Shown here: piece by piece, positions 16,526 to 25,976 of the stretch
How the letters are laid out: each line of letters begins with the position of its first letter
Numbering within the stretch: position 1 is the stretch's first letter
From: DASVTR01 sp036387475
GTDB taxonomy: Bacteria > Acidobacteriota > Blastocatellia > Pyrinomonadales > Pyrinomonadaceae
Reading direction: 5' to 3'
DNA: 64,000 nt
NCBI GenBank assembly: GCA_036387475.1
Contig: DASVTR010000010.1
Span: 1-64,000, forward strand
Program-made: the position numbers and the translations under genes
Notes under the pieces: model-generated
Told to the model about the DNA's origin: nothing
Seen by the model: the letters and a program-made list of their open reading frames with translations, nothing else
The model's database searches: none

Positions 16526-17233
16526 TTACTTCTGCGCTATCTGATTGGTGGCCGGAACAGCAGCGGCAGGCGTGGCGGATTGTGACTCCGGGGCAGACGG
16601 CGTATAGCTGCACTTGATGGTGAAGTTGACAACCTCCGGCGCTTCGCCCTTGATTGGCTCACCGTTGGCATCGGTCGTCGGCGCTGCGGCGTCGGTCGCA
16701 CTCAACTTGACCTCTTCGCGCTTTGTCTCAATCGAGAGATTGCTGAACAGGCCAGCCGAGAATTCCATGCTCTGTCCGAAACGCGTGACCGAAGACTCGT
16801 TTGGAGAACTGCCTTTGATGGTCAACTCGCCGCCCTTCTGCTCGACGCTTTCGAGATACAAGCCCGGAATGCTATCGATTCGTTCCTTGACTGAGCGCAG
16901 AACATTGCCCGGCCCCTGCTGCGAGGCGCGCAATTTCTGAATCGCATCGATGCGTACCTGTATATCCTTGGTCTTCTTCTCCAACTCGTCCTTCTCTTTA
17001 TTGACGGCTATCATCTGCGTATTGATAGCTTGTTGAGTCGCCAATGCCTGCTTCGCCGCATCCAGGTCTTTACGCGAACTGTAATAATCGTAGCCCATCG
17101 CGAGCGTCAGCAAGCCGGCGACGATAAGACCAAGCATCATCGTCTGCGTGCGCGGGTTCGCCACCCTCTCTTCGACGGCGGCGACGCCCTTGGCGCGGTC
17201 TGTGACGGAATCTAAAAGGTTGACCTTAATCAT
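16526..17233 (-). CDS. pilN: Type IV pilus inner-membrane platform protein PilN
   Basis: This 235-residue protein starts with MIKVNLLDS, a short cytoplasmic segment that in the family docks into PilM. It then has a membrane segment (about residues 32-50), a coiled coil (about 55-110) and a ferredoxin-like domain. A Pro/Ala-rich tail ends the protein. Its ATG overlaps the pilM stop by four bases (17230-17233), showing translational coupling. Confidence 0.93.
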   Translation of the reverse strand: MIKVNLLDSVTDRAKGVAAVEERVANPRTQTMMLGLIVAGLLTLAMGYDYYSSRKDLDAAKQALATQQAINTQMIAVNKEKDELEKKTKDIQVRIDAIQKLRASQQGPGNVLRSVKERIDSIPGLYLESVEQKGGELTIKGSSPNESSVTRFGQSMEFSAGLFSNLSIETKREEVKLSATDAAAPTTDANGEPIKGEAPEVVNFTIKCSYTPSAPESQSATPAAAVPATNQIAQK

Positions 17234-18294
17234 CGTGCTTCAACTCCTCTCAAAGCCAGGCCGACCGCAACGGCCATCTCCGGCACAACCTCGCGCATGT
17301 AATCTGGATCAAAACGCCGTACGTCCACCTTGATCTGGCGAAACGGATTGAAAACTTCAACGGGGACTTCAAAACGGTTGGAGAGATATTCGGAGAGTCC
17401 GGGCAGCTTTGAGCCGCCGCCCGAAATATAAATCTTCTGCACCATACCTTCGCCCTCTTCGGCGGTCGCGCGGTAGAAATCCATGGTCTTCTGAATTTCG
17501 AGCGCCAGAATGTCTGAAACGGTTTCGAGTATTGGCTCGATGGCTCGCGCTTCCGTTCCTTCCGGCAGCGGAAGGCCACGCTTGACGGATTCGGCCTGCT
17601 CATGGCTCAGGCCCAACTCTCGTTGCAAGAGGCTTGTGTACTGATTGCCGCCCACGGAAACGTCGCGCGTAAAGACAGACTTCGTTCCGTTCAGGATGTT
17701 AATGTTCATCGTCGCCGCGCCGATATTAAGGAGCGCAACGATTTGTCCGGGCATCGGCTGATAATTGACCTCGTAGCAGTTCTGCAAAGCGAAGGCATCA
17801 ACGTCTATGACCGCAGGCAATTTCCCTGCAAGCTGAATTGCTTGCTTGACGTTGGCGATCTTGTCGCGCTTGCAGGCAGCCATCAGGACGTGTAAGGCGT
17901 CCGGCGAGGTGCCGATAATTTGATAATCGAGGCTGACATCCGTGATGTCGAAGGGGATGTGCTCTTCGGCATGCCACTCGATTGACTCTTCCAGTTCCTC
18001 TTCGGTCATCTGCGGCACGACGATGTTTTTGACAATGACGGAATGGCCGCTGACGCCAGCCGCGATCCGATCAGTCTTGATCTGGTGCTCGCGGAAGATG
18101 TTTGAAATGACGTTGGAGACATCGTTTAACTCCATGATCTGCCCGTCAACGATGGAGTCGGATTGGAGGTTCTCGTAGCCGAGGCTGACGAGTTGCAGAT
18201 TGCCGGGCTTACCCTGAAGCTCTACAGCCTTCACGGAGCTAGAGCCGATGTCCACACCGACCAGATTTTTTTTACTGAGACTACGTTTCAACAT
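17230..18294 (-). CDS. pilM: Type IV pilus cytoplasmic protein PilM
   Basis: The 354-residue protein has the actin/FtsA-like ATPase fold: LVGVDIGSSSVKAVELQG (phosphate 1, about residues 12-29), VALLNIGAATMNINIL (phosphate 2), and IYISGGGSKLPGLSEYL (adenosine motif). PilM binds ATP and the N-terminus of PilN on the cytoplasmic face. It is the first gene of the pilMNOPQ-Roadblock operon, so the operon promoter should lie in 18295-18951. Confidence 0.94.
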   Translation of the reverse strand: MLKRSLSKKNLVGVDIGSSSVKAVELQGKPGNLQLVSLGYENLQSDSIVDGQIMELNDVSNVISNIFREHQIKTDRIAAGVSGHSVIVKNIVVPQMTEEELEESIEWHAEEHIPFDITDVSLDYQIIGTSPDALHVLMAACKRDKIANVKQAIQLAGKLPAVIDVDAFALQNCYEVNYQPMPGQIVALLNIGAATMNINILNGTKSVFTRDVSVGGNQYTSLLQRELGLSHEQAESVKRGLPLPEGTEARAIEPILETVSDILALEIQKTMDFYRATAEEGEGMVQKIYISGGGSKLPGLSEYLSNRFEVPVEVFNPFRQIKVDVRRFDPDYMREVVPEMAVAVGLALRGVEAR

Positions 18295-18951
18295 GACTTG
18301 GAAATTCCTCGTGATCCAGTGAATCGTTTGCGATTGAGTTGGCGAAGGCGTAGACGAGCTTTCCGTGCTCTGGAGAGCTTAGTGCGCATAGTTTTTGAAG
18401 GGGATGCTGGGCTGGCGGATTTCATAACTGTGGTAGTGCGTTGCAAGCTGTGTGCTCGATGTGTGCCTGGAATCAGGCAGCACAGGTTTTTGCAGACAGT
18501 AGCTAATTGAACGGTTCGAGGGGATGCGCCACTATCTCAAAAGTGAATGGAAAAGCAGGAAGGCCAAACGCAATTCTTAGACTGTCGCAGCGCGTTCGTC
18601 CGTCTCGCTTCGGCAACCCGGCCAAGTCAGGACTGTTAACGGATGAGCCTGACTCCCGTTGGCTTTGCGGCCTCCGCTCGCGCGGAGTGTGCCCTTTTCG
18701 GCTGACTTTCAAATCTGCTGACCTGTCCGAACAATCCTCTTGTGGATTGAACAATTGGCCAGCATCGCTCACGTGTGGCGGCGACCCGATTCGACCGCCA
18801 CAGTGAGAGTACAACACGTAGCTCAACGTTGTCAATCAGTATTTTTAATTGTTTAACTGAATAAATAACAGGGAATATAGCCTGTTAAGGAGGCTATCCG
18901 ATGCTTGGGAGGGCAGTCTTTCTGGAATTTGACGCGATTCGTTCCAGAGAA
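18295..18951. other. Gene-free region upstream of pilM
   Basis: These 657 bases separate pilM from the IsdG-like gene, both on the minus strand, and should hold the pil operon promoter and leader. ORFs of about 100 codons on either strand have Arg/Ser-rich, shadow-like composition and no ribosome-binding site. An AT-rich block at about 18835-18880 ends with ATAGCC/GGCTAT, a weak inverted repeat that could end the IsdG-like transcript. No known RNA was recognised. Confidence 0.4.
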
Positions 18952-19245
18952 TCAGGTCGTGAAAACCTCGTAAATTTCGAGGGCGGGTCGTCCTTCGGCA
19001 AGGCCCGGACTCTGTTTTCGATGGGCTGCGACGAAAGCTTCGGACGTAGTCCAGGCTTTGAAAGATTCGTGCGATTGCCAGCGGGTCAGGACGACGTAAG
19101 TGCGCCCTTCGACGGGACGTAAGACCTGCATGTCTATAAACCCCGACATCTTATCAACCGCACGGTCGCGCTCGGTAAAAGTCTTTTCAAAATCCAACTC
19201 GCGGCCTTCCGCCACGGGGATTCGATTCATAACAATAATCATCAA
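18952..19245 (-). CDS. Antibiotic-biosynthesis-monooxygenase (ABM/IsdG-like) protein
   Basis: The 97-residue protein is one ferredoxin-like ABM domain: MIIVMNRIPVAEGRELDFEK, FIDMQVLRPVEG and the conserved VVLTRWQSHESFKAW core, followed by SEAFVAAH. Members of this length and pattern (HmoA/HmoB/IsdG) degrade haem to release iron. The catalytic Trp is in RWQSHESF and the candidate haem-ligand His in VAAHRK. The gene stands alone, with no haem uptake genes nearby, so haem degradation is inferred from the family only. Quinone or polyketide monooxygenases share the fold. Confidence 0.85.
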   Translation of the reverse strand: MMIIVMNRIPVAEGRELDFEKTFTERDRAVDKMSGFIDMQVLRPVEGRTYVVLTRWQSHESFKAWTTSEAFVAAHRKQSPGLAEGRPALEIYEVFTT

Positions 19246-19353
19246 GGCTCTCCGCTCTGCAAAATTATTTTTGATGAAGGACTCGCTTCAGAATCCTTCG
19301 TTGCTAACATCGCCACTACTAATCGCCGTCGTCGCACACCACGCGGCCTGCCG

Positions 19354-20190
19354 CTAACGCTCGCTGACTCTCCTGGCCTCTTCGTCCTTTTCCTCATCCG
19401 TGACGCCGCCCGCTTTGACTTTCACGGTCTTCGCCGGGATTCCGACTTTGATATGAAATGGTTCGACATCCTTCGTCGTGACGGCGCACGTGCCGACCAT
19501 TGCCTGCTCTCCAACCTGAGTACCGGCCAGAACCGTCGCGTGATAAGTGATGCGCACGCCGTCGCCGATTCGCGTCACGAGATTGTAAACCTTGTGAATA
19601 TCTTCGATGTCGTGCGTATGGGAATAGATGTTGGCGTAATCTGAGATGGAGACGTTGTTGCCGATTTCGATTCCGCCGCGATCATCAAGCAGTACATGTC
19701 GGTGGACGACGACGTTGTCGCCGAACGAAAGGTTGTAGCCGTAAGACCACTCGACGAAGTGCCAGCACTTGAAATTCTCGCCGACACGACGAAAGATGAG
19801 CGGCGCGAGCATCCGACGGAAACGATGTCCGACGAGCGCATTCTGTCCAAGCGGAGAGCGGTCATACATCTGCCAGAGCCAGATGAAAGGCTTACGCTCA
19901 TTGTAAGCATCCGTGTCAATATCCGAATAGTATTCAGGCTCGGTCGTAACGTTGCGCGGGTCAAAATTGTGCAGGACGGCGCGGGCCGAAGGCGAGAGGT
20001 TCGACGGGTCGGGTGCGTGTCCGATTCCTTCTCCAAATTTTCCAGCGCCATAATAGAGATCGTAGAGCGTATCGCGCACCACTTCGTTCGGATCGCGCTT
20101 TCCATCCGTCAGAGCCAGATGCAGCGTTCCTAAAAACTCTTCGAAATCGGCCTCGGCCCGTGGCTGGGCCTCCAGCTTCCGATAAGACAT
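19354..20190 (-). CDS. Hexapeptide-repeat (left-handed beta-helix) acyltransferase
   Basis: The protein has about 278 residues. Its C-terminal half carries the hexapeptide repeats of LbH acyltransferases: IEIGNNVSISDYANIYSHTH, IGDGVRITYHATVLAGTQVG, QAMVGTCAVTTKDVEP, HIKVGIPAKTV. The ending is that of maltose/serine O-acetyltransferase-like enzymes, which move an acyl group from CoA to a sugar or similar acceptor. The N-terminal 120 residues are a less common helical extension. GGAGGTG stands 10 nt before ATG 20190; an in-frame TTG at 20196 is possible. No sugar-biosynthesis genes are adjacent, so the acceptor is unknown. Confidence 0.85.
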   Translation of the reverse strand: MSYRKLEAQPRAEADFEEFLGTLHLALTDGKRDPNEVVRDTLYDLYYGAGKFGEGIGHAPDPSNLSPSARAVLHNFDPRNVTTEPEYYSDIDTDAYNERKPFIWLWQMYDRSPLGQNALVGHRFRRMLAPLIFRRVGENFKCWHFVEWSYGYNLSFGDNVVVHRHVLLDDRGGIEIGNNVSISDYANIYSHTHDIEDIHKVYNLVTRIGDGVRITYHATVLAGTQVGEQAMVGTCAVTTKDVEPFHIKVGIPAKTVKVKAGGVTDEEKDEEARRVSER

Positions 20191-20406
20191 TCGCAAGGTT
20201 CACCTCCGCAGGGGCCAACAAAGATTCGCTTAAGCCACGCAACACTCATCAATTATAAAAGTTAATTCAAAGTATCATAGACCTTTATGCACGGCAATGG
20301 CTGTTGACCTACCGAACGAAGGGCGCGCTCGCTGCGGCGAAGCTTCGACATCCGATTGAAACTCATCTTGCCAGTCGTAACGTACAGCAGTTAGGATTGA
20401 ACGAAG

Positions 20407-22179
20407 ATGAGTTTCTTTCGTAAGTTTTTAATCGCTCTCGGACTTCTACTGATTATTTTAGCTGGCTGGCTGTGGTGGAATCGCCCGCAGAAGGTGGACA
20501 TGGCTGGCTATGTGCCCGCCGATTCGCTCATTTATCTGGAAGCAAACGACCTGCCGTTGATAGGCAGCGAGATAACTCAGACAGATGCCTGGAAGGCTCT
20601 GGCTCCGCCCGCCGGAATCAAAGCAACCCTCGGTCATTACGGATGGCTGAGCCGCCTCACGGCATGGACGGGGATTGGCCCGGCGGATGCAGTGGTGCTT
20701 TCGCGTTCGCAGATTGCCGTGACGGTGATGGGCTTTGACTCGGCTGAGGCGGGCGAGACTTTGAAGATCAAGCCGCGTTACGCGCTCGTCGCCGAAACTC
20801 ATACGGGTACGTCGCGGGTTCAGGCCGTAGTTGATAAACGCGTCGGCGATTTCGCGCGTCGCGCTTACGGTGAACAGATTATCGAGCGTAAAGAGATTGG
20901 CGGCATAGAGCTAAAGACATGGCGCGCTCCCGAAGGCGAGCGGCGCATTGTCACAGCGGTAATGGAAAGCGTTGCCATCGTGGGCAACGACGAGCCGACC
21001 GTTCTGGCCTGTCTCGCTGTGCGGCGCGGAGAGCGTCCCAGTCTCGCGGGCAACCAGCAATTAGAGATCATGCGCCAACGCCTCAACGGCACAAGCGGAC
21101 TGGCTTTCGGCTACGTCTCTCCGGCGGGCGCTGCGAAGCTTTTAGAAGTGGCGGCGACGGTTTATGCCGGTCAACTCGTGTCAGACCCGCGCGCGCAAGG
21201 TCTAGCAGCCAGCACATTGCCGCCGCTGGCTCATAAGGTTCTAGGCAGCGCCGGTTGGAGCGCGCGCCTCACAAACGGGATGGTCGAAGATCGTTATTTT
21301 ATCGCGCTGCAAAACGGTGTTGCTGCTAATCTGCGTGAACCGCTGGCAACATCTAACAATGCCACGCAGGGCGTTGGGGAATTTCTTCCCGCAGAGACTT
21401 ATTCCGTCTCGCACTATAATTACCGCGACCCGGCGGCAGCATGGCGCGGCCTTAATCTGACGCTCTCAACACAGCTTGATACACTGGGCGCAATCTTCGT
21501 CTCGCGCCTGCTCGAATCGGCCTTGAAGCCTTATGGCATTGAAGAGCCGGATGCTTTTCTGCGCTCGATTGGCCCAAATATCATCACCGCCCGCCTGAAC
21601 AATCCAAGCGCCGCCGCTACGGATAATACGAATCCGACCAGCAGTCAGAATTCCAGCACCGTCACTATCGTCGAAGTGCAGGACGAAAAAGTGCTGCGCG
21701 AATTTATTCTCAAGCGGCTCGGCGCTCAGCCCAGCTCTGAGCGCATCGGAGACGCGGAACTACTAATCTCAAAGAGCAAAGACCGTGGCGCAGCCTGCTT
21801 CCTCGCCAAACGATTGCTGATGGGGCCAACCCAACTTGTTCGCCGCTGCCTCGAAGCCAGGCTGCGCGGCGAGACGCTGGCTGCCGCCGCTTCTTTCCAG
21901 AAAACCGCCCGTTCGCTTGAGAGTCAGCCTCCGTCCAACACCGTGACCTACACTTCGGACAGCGTGCCTGCGCTCGCTTTTATCTCTGTTATCGCCGCGC
22001 AGAAAGAGATGCGCGAAGGCCAACTGAATGAGATGGAATTGGGCCGAGCACTGAGGAATCTATCTTTTGCCTTAAGCGAAACGCGGCTGGTCGAGAACGG
22101 TTTTGAGAGAAAAACGCGCTCTTCGTTCGGTCAGTTCGGCACGCTTGCCGCACAGTTCTCACCTAATCAAGAGCAGTAA
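20407..22179 (+). CDS. Membrane-anchored protein of unknown function (DUF3352-like)
   Basis: The 590-residue protein has one N-terminal membrane anchor (about residues 7-25, with WLWWNRP) and a large outer domain. The segment VDMAGYVPADSLIYLEANDL is the hallmark of DUF3352-like proteins, which are predicted to lie in the periplasm. Several Ala/Leu-rich repeats of the same fold appear to follow (for example VTVMGFDSAEAG, ALVAETHTG). A Ser/Asn/Thr-rich insertion lies near residues 405-420. No catalytic motif is recognised. A good start at ATG 20407 follows GAACGAAG. Confidence 0.75.
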   Translation: MSFFRKFLIALGLLLIILAGWLWWNRPQKVDMAGYVPADSLIYLEANDLPLIGSEITQTDAWKALAPPAGIKATLGHYGWLSRLTAWTGIGPADAVVLSRSQIAVTVMGFDSAEAGETLKIKPRYALVAETHTGTSRVQAVVDKRVGDFARRAYGEQIIERKEIGGIELKTWRAPEGERRIVTAVMESVAIVGNDEPTVLACLAVRRGERPSLAGNQQLEIMRQRLNGTSGLAFGYVSPAGAAKLLEVAATVYAGQLVSDPRAQGLAASTLPPLAHKVLGSAGWSARLTNGMVEDRYFIALQNGVAANLREPLATSNNATQGVGEFLPAETYSVSHYNYRDPAAAWRGLNLTLSTQLDTLGAIFVSRLLESALKPYGIEEPDAFLRSIGPNIITARLNNPSAAATDNTNPTSSQNSSTVTIVEVQDEKVLREFILKRLGAQPSSERIGDAELLISKSKDRGAACFLAKRLLMGPTQLVRRCLEARLRGETLAAAASFQKTARSLESQPPSNTVTYTSDSVPALAFISVIAAQKEMREGQLNEMELGRALRNLSFALSETRLVENGFERKTRSSFGQFGTLAAQFSPNQEQ

Positions 22180-22272
22180 AGCTCTGTAGAGAATGTCGGG
22201 TAAAGACCGAAGTGAGCAACGTGTAAAAGCCGCGCCGTTGCATAGCTTTCATCCTTCCCAATTTTGTCAGAG

Positions 22273-23667
22273 TTATTTTTCTAAGGTCGGAAAGTCAAAT
22301 GGGCTGTCGGCCAGAACTGCGCGCATACTAACCTGACCGAAGAGAGTCTCGACAAAGGCGGCGAAGCGATGCAGGACGGGAGACAATTCGACCGCGCCCC
22401 GCGCCGCGCCCACTTCTTCGATGAATCGCTCGCAGGCTTCCCAATCCTTGTACATCAAATAGCGCAGGCTGCCTTCCTGAAAAACAACGAGTCGTTCCAG
22501 CAACCTGACGAGCGGATGCTGGTCGCGCTCTTTCTCAGCCTGCTGAATCAGTTGAAGCAGCATCCAAAGCTCGTGTCGCAGTTTCAATGATTGATGCTTT
22601 CTGTTCTGGTAGGCGCTGAAGAGAAACGCGCCGTCGAGCGAAGGATTATAGGGCTGGGCCAAAGCAACGATGGATTGTTGAAAAGAATCGCGCAGGATGC
22701 CGTGTGCGGTTTCTACTTTGGCGTAGATGGCCGGAGGATGGCGTAGCGCGCTCAACCCGGTTAACTCCCGCGAGAATACTTTACGAAGCTCCATCGCCAA
22801 CGCGTAGTTAGTGCCGTCCAGCACATCGCAGACGGCGGCCTCCAATTCTTCAATCCGTAAAGCACGGTTCTCTATAAACCGCCTGAGTTCACGCGTCTCC
22901 TGATTAATGAGGGTAAAGATGGGCAACGTTTGTTTCAGCGGAACGTCGCGCCGCAGGTAAGAATCGACAATTGCAAGCCACTCCAGCATCTGTCCCAACC
23001 GGGAAAAAATAATTGGCAAATCCGTCATGAACGGTCTCTGTGTAATTGCGTCGCGGGCCAACGAGATTAATTGCGGCTGCAAGCTTGTGTTTGTTCCCTG
23101 TGTCGTGCTGCGAATGTAATGTTTCGCGGCCTCCGAAATGTCAAGCTCACGAGCCAGCATCTTCCCCATGCTGGCCCACGCATGAAATCTAACTGCGCCC
23201 GCTGTCAACAATTCTTCGCATAACAGGCAGAAGTTACCGAAGGTCTCTGCCAACTGCCACAAAGACTGGTCAGCGCCGCCCGCGTTGGCTGCGCCCGTTT
23301 CTTCCGCCAGCGCAAAACTGCCGAGCGAAGCTTGCTCGTCATCAAACAAATTATCTTCTTTGCTTTCGACGTTGGCGAGTTTAAATGCCAGACGAGAGCA
23401 ATCCCACAGAACTGCTCTCGCTATCCGAACCTCATTGACAAAATCTCGCTTCGACAGGTCAGCATGATCCGTCTCCGTCAAAGGATGATTACTTAAGTCG
23501 AAAAAGCTGAGCAACGCGCGCAACCAAAGCCCAAGCAGAGCTTCCGGCCCTAACTCAGCCGCAACTGCGGGCGTCTGCCGAGCATGCGACAGACCATTGG
23601 ATGCCGCCGTATCATGTCCGGCAAGCATCTGCTGTGGAGCGTCTGCATTGAGATCGAGGTGGTTCAT
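22273..23667 (-). CDS. Hypothetical all-helical protein
   Basis: I do not recognise this 464-residue protein. It has no signal peptide or membrane segment and is rich in Leu, Glu and Arg with predicted helices throughout, for example RELRRFIENRALRIEELEAA and ERLVVFQEGSLRYLMYKDWE. It could be a scaffold or regulatory protein of the cytoplasm. The gene is convergent with the DUF3352-like gene (93-bp gap). Codon use looks like that of its neighbours, so it is probably a native gene. Confidence 0.7.
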   Translation of the reverse strand: MNHLDLNADAPQQMLAGHDTAASNGLSHARQTPAVAAELGPEALLGLWLRALLSFFDLSNHPLTETDHADLSKRDFVNEVRIARAVLWDCSRLAFKLANVESKEDNLFDDEQASLGSFALAEETGAANAGGADQSLWQLAETFGNFCLLCEELLTAGAVRFHAWASMGKMLARELDISEAAKHYIRSTTQGTNTSLQPQLISLARDAITQRPFMTDLPIIFSRLGQMLEWLAIVDSYLRRDVPLKQTLPIFTLINQETRELRRFIENRALRIEELEAAVCDVLDGTNYALAMELRKVFSRELTGLSALRHPPAIYAKVETAHGILRDSFQQSIVALAQPYNPSLDGAFLFSAYQNRKHQSLKLRHELWMLLQLIQQAEKERDQHPLVRLLERLVVFQEGSLRYLMYKDWEACERFIEEVGAARGAVELSPVLHRFAAFVETLFGQVSMRAVLADSPFDFPTLEK

Positions 23668-23817
23668 AGATTAGTTGAGGCCCAAGCTCGCGCGGCGCGA
23701 ACTTGCTGACCTGATTGTAAACATGAAATGATACCGCTGGCAAAAGAATTATTTTCCCTGCTGAATTTTTCCAGAGCGGAAGTAAGGTGGCTTACGACTT
23801 ACTGACATCGTTCTATC

Positions 23818-24441
23818 ATGATTGAATCGCAGCTTTCAGAATTACTCATCGCGACCCATAACCCAGGAAAGATTCTTGAACTGGAAGCCTCGCTTGGAAT
23901 GCTTTCGTTGCGTTTGCGTAGCCTCAGAGAGTTTCCCTCGATTCCAGAAGTAGAAGAAACGGGGATGACCTTCACAGAAAACGCTGTGCTCAAAGCCAGC
24001 ACTTATGGCCGGCAGTCAAAGCTCTGGACACTGGCAGATGATTCCGGCCTGGAGGTTGATGCGCTAGGTGGTGCGCCCGGAGTCTTCTCGGCGCGGTATG
24101 CAGGCCCTGAGGCGTCTGATGCAGAACGGGTCACGCTCTTGCTCGAAGAGCTTTCGCGTAAGGATGACGGGCGGCGGAGTGCGCGCTTTGTCTGCGTAAT
24201 AGCCATCGCCGACCCTGATGGCCGGGTGGCGCACGTCGCACAAGGCTCGTGCGAAGGGCATCTTGCTCCTGCTCCGCGCGGGACGGGTGGCTTTGGCTAT
24301 GACCCGATTTTTATTCCCAACGGCTACCGGCAAACCTTCGGCGAATTGCCCTCGGAGGTCAAACAATCAATCAGCCATCGCTCGCGTGCATTCCAAGCGG
24401 CAAGCGCTTTTCTACGGCAACGTCTCGAAGGTCTAGCTTGA
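23818..24441 (+). CDS. rdgB: XTP/dITP diphosphatase (RdgB/HAM1 family)
   Basis: The 207-residue enzyme hydrolyses non-canonical purine triphosphates (XTP, dITP, ITP) to monophosphates, keeping them out of DNA. The nucleotide-binding start LLIATHNPGKILELEASL, the segment VEETGMTFTENAVLKAS and the active-site block LADDSGLEVDALGGAPGVFS are in order. GGFGYDPIFIPNGYRQTFGEL and the C-terminal ISHRSRA complete the family set. Length matches the family. ATG 23818 is used; no strong ribosome-binding site is seen. A tRNA-Pro gene follows 76 bp downstream. Confidence 0.95.
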   Translation: MIESQLSELLIATHNPGKILELEASLGMLSLRLRSLREFPSIPEVEETGMTFTENAVLKASTYGRQSKLWTLADDSGLEVDALGGAPGVFSARYAGPEASDAERVTLLLEELSRKDDGRRSARFVCVIAIADPDGRVAHVAQGSCEGHLAPAPRGTGGFGYDPIFIPNGYRQTFGELPSEVKQSISHRSRAFQAASAFLRQRLEGLA

Positions 24442-24516
24442 CCATGGTTTCTCCCAGCGGCTAGAATGCATTCTGCTTGAAAGTTCAATAGCTTATCTCA
24501 AATTGTTGAAGAGTTG

Positions 24517-24594
<78 letters not shown>

Positions 24595-24820
24595 TTTCTT
24601 TCAGCTTCCGCAAACTTTTCTTCCTTTCAGCAGCTTTCACAGGCTCAAATCATCAGTTGCTGCGGATGGACGAGGCTCTGGCGGCAAAAAATCGTTTTTT
24701 TCGGGCTAAATCGAAAAAAAGCCGATTTTAAGCAGACTTGTACCCCACGGGTGTGATATATGTTGCTGTAGAAGCTTTTCAATTCTACTCAAATTTTTTC
24801 GGAGGTGCTGACACCACGCC

Positions 24821-25138
24821 ATGGCGACCAAAGCGGCAACAGGCAAGAAACGCATGACCCAGTCGGAAGTAATCAACCATTTCGCCGAGAAATTCGGCAT
24901 GAAGCGTGCTCAGGCAAAGGAACTCTTTGACGAACTGGGCACTCTGGCAACAAGCGAAGTCAAAGAAAATGGAGAATTTGTTTTGCCGGGCTTCGGCAAA
25001 CTCGTTCTCTCCGAGCGTAAAGCGCGTGAAGGCCGTAACCCGGCTACCGGCGAAACTATCCAAATCCCTGCAAAGACAACGCTTAAGTTTCGCGTTGGCA
25101 AGGCGATGAAGGATTCGGTGGTGCCCAAAAACAAGTAG
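24821..25138 (+). CDS. HU-family DNA-binding protein
   Basis: The 105-residue protein has an HU/IHF fold: an N-terminal helical dimer part (MTQSEVINHFAEKFGMKRAQ) and the DNA-bending arm LVLSERKAREGRNPATGETI, which contains the conserved GRNP-TG motif with the intercalating proline. It is longer than standard HU (about 90) by a basic N-terminal tail (MATKAATGKKR). The ribosome-binding site GGAGGTG (24801-24807) is 13 nt from ATG 24821, which is long; no better in-frame start exists. The gene stands alone, between tRNA-Pro and a long untranslated region. Confidence 0.94.
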   Translation: MATKAATGKKRMTQSEVINHFAEKFGMKRAQAKELFDELGTLATSEVKENGEFVLPGFGKLVLSERKAREGRNPATGETIQIPAKTTLKFRVGKAMKDSVVPKNK

Positions 25139-25585
25139 TTTTCCTACATACGCTCTACAATTACCAGAAGCGCCGCTTGACTATCTCGCTTGCCCGCAGG
25201 GGCAGGTGTGGGTAAGCAGGCGGCGTCGGTTTTTACAATGCCAAACATTTCCCCATAATTCGTTGTAAATAGTTACATACCAATCCGTTTTTTCCGTGTC
25301 TAGGCCCAGCGTCAGGGCGGCTGTCGGCCTAAAGAAAATTTTTCTGGCTTTTTTCGGGGTTTTACTCTACAATCATCCGTTTTGTTACGGACAGACTTGA
25401 TTACTATCAGGGCTGCAAGACAGTTTTGAAGGGTTTTTCCGTGCAAAACTTAGTAGGAAAGCAACGAAATTGCATCCTAAATTGTTGCTCGGGCATCTAA
25501 AATTTCTCGGATAAACTGCTCGAAAGTTCTGTTGAGGGGAGCAGTCAAAAAAGGACTTTCGACACGATCTAAGGAGCTGGAAAAA
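25139..25585 (+). other. Gene-free region between HU and a small gene
   Basis: These 447 bases contain no ORF with coding character. A CCCGCAGGGGC segment near 25194 may form part of an HU terminator. The stretch at 25320-25440 is AT-rich with T-tracts and could contain the downstream gene's promoter. AAGGAG at 25571-25576 is the ribosome-binding site of the next gene. Confidence 0.35.
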
Positions 25586-25837
25586 GTGACTTTTGACAGG
25601 CATTTACCGCTGAATGAGCGGATACTGAGAATCGACCACATTCAGGCGCGCCGCTATTCAAAGCTGAACGGCGTTGCGCTCGACATTGCAACCGAGGGGA
25701 TTATGCGCCACCTGCGCGCCTGCGATAGGATGGATGTCAATCCGGACACTTCGGCTGTGCGCGAAATCATTGATGACGCTTTGAATGGTCGCCGCGTTTT
25801 CGCAGAAACCGGCGATGATCGTCAGCGCGCCGCATAG
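25586..25837 (+). CDS. Small hypothetical protein
   Basis: The frame is open from 25532, but GTG 25586 is the likely start because AAGGAG lies 9 nt upstream; this gives 83 residues (MTFDRHLPLNERILRIDH...). The protein is charged and helical, with ARRYSKLNGVALDIATEGIM in the middle and no signal peptide. I do not recognise the family. A strong bidirectional terminator follows at 25867, supporting a real transcription unit. Confidence 0.6.
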   Translation: MTFDRHLPLNERILRIDHIQARRYSKLNGVALDIATEGIMRHLRACDRMDVNPDTSAVREIIDDALNGRRVFAETGDDRQRAA

Positions 25838-25866
25838 TCTTCTCAAACTCGCAAAAACAGTTGTTC

Positions 25867-25910
25867 ACAACAAGAGACCGCCAACTTTTCAGTTGACGGT
25901 CTCTTGTTGT
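25867..25910. terminator. Bidirectional intrinsic terminator
   Basis: Two 19-nt arms (25867-25885 and 25892-25910) pair with one mismatch around the loop TTTTCA. The hairpin lies between the convergent small gene and the Nudix gene. Confidence 0.85.
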
Positions 25911-25976
25911 GCCAAACGGTCTTTGATGACCGCGCCGCGTTCCCACTCCTCTAAGCGAAAAACTGTTAATAGCTTT

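Noticed and set aside
18503..18835. Minus-strand ORF of 110 codons upstream of pilM
   Set aside because: Arg/Ser-rich, low-complexity, no ribosome-binding site and no recognised domain; it overlaps a similar plus-strand ORF.
18901..19122. Plus-strand ORF of 73 codons with AAGGAGG 7 nt upstream of its ATG
   Set aside because: It is antisense to the IsdG-like gene over most of its length, and its composition matches a shadow frame. The ribosome-binding-like site is probably chance.
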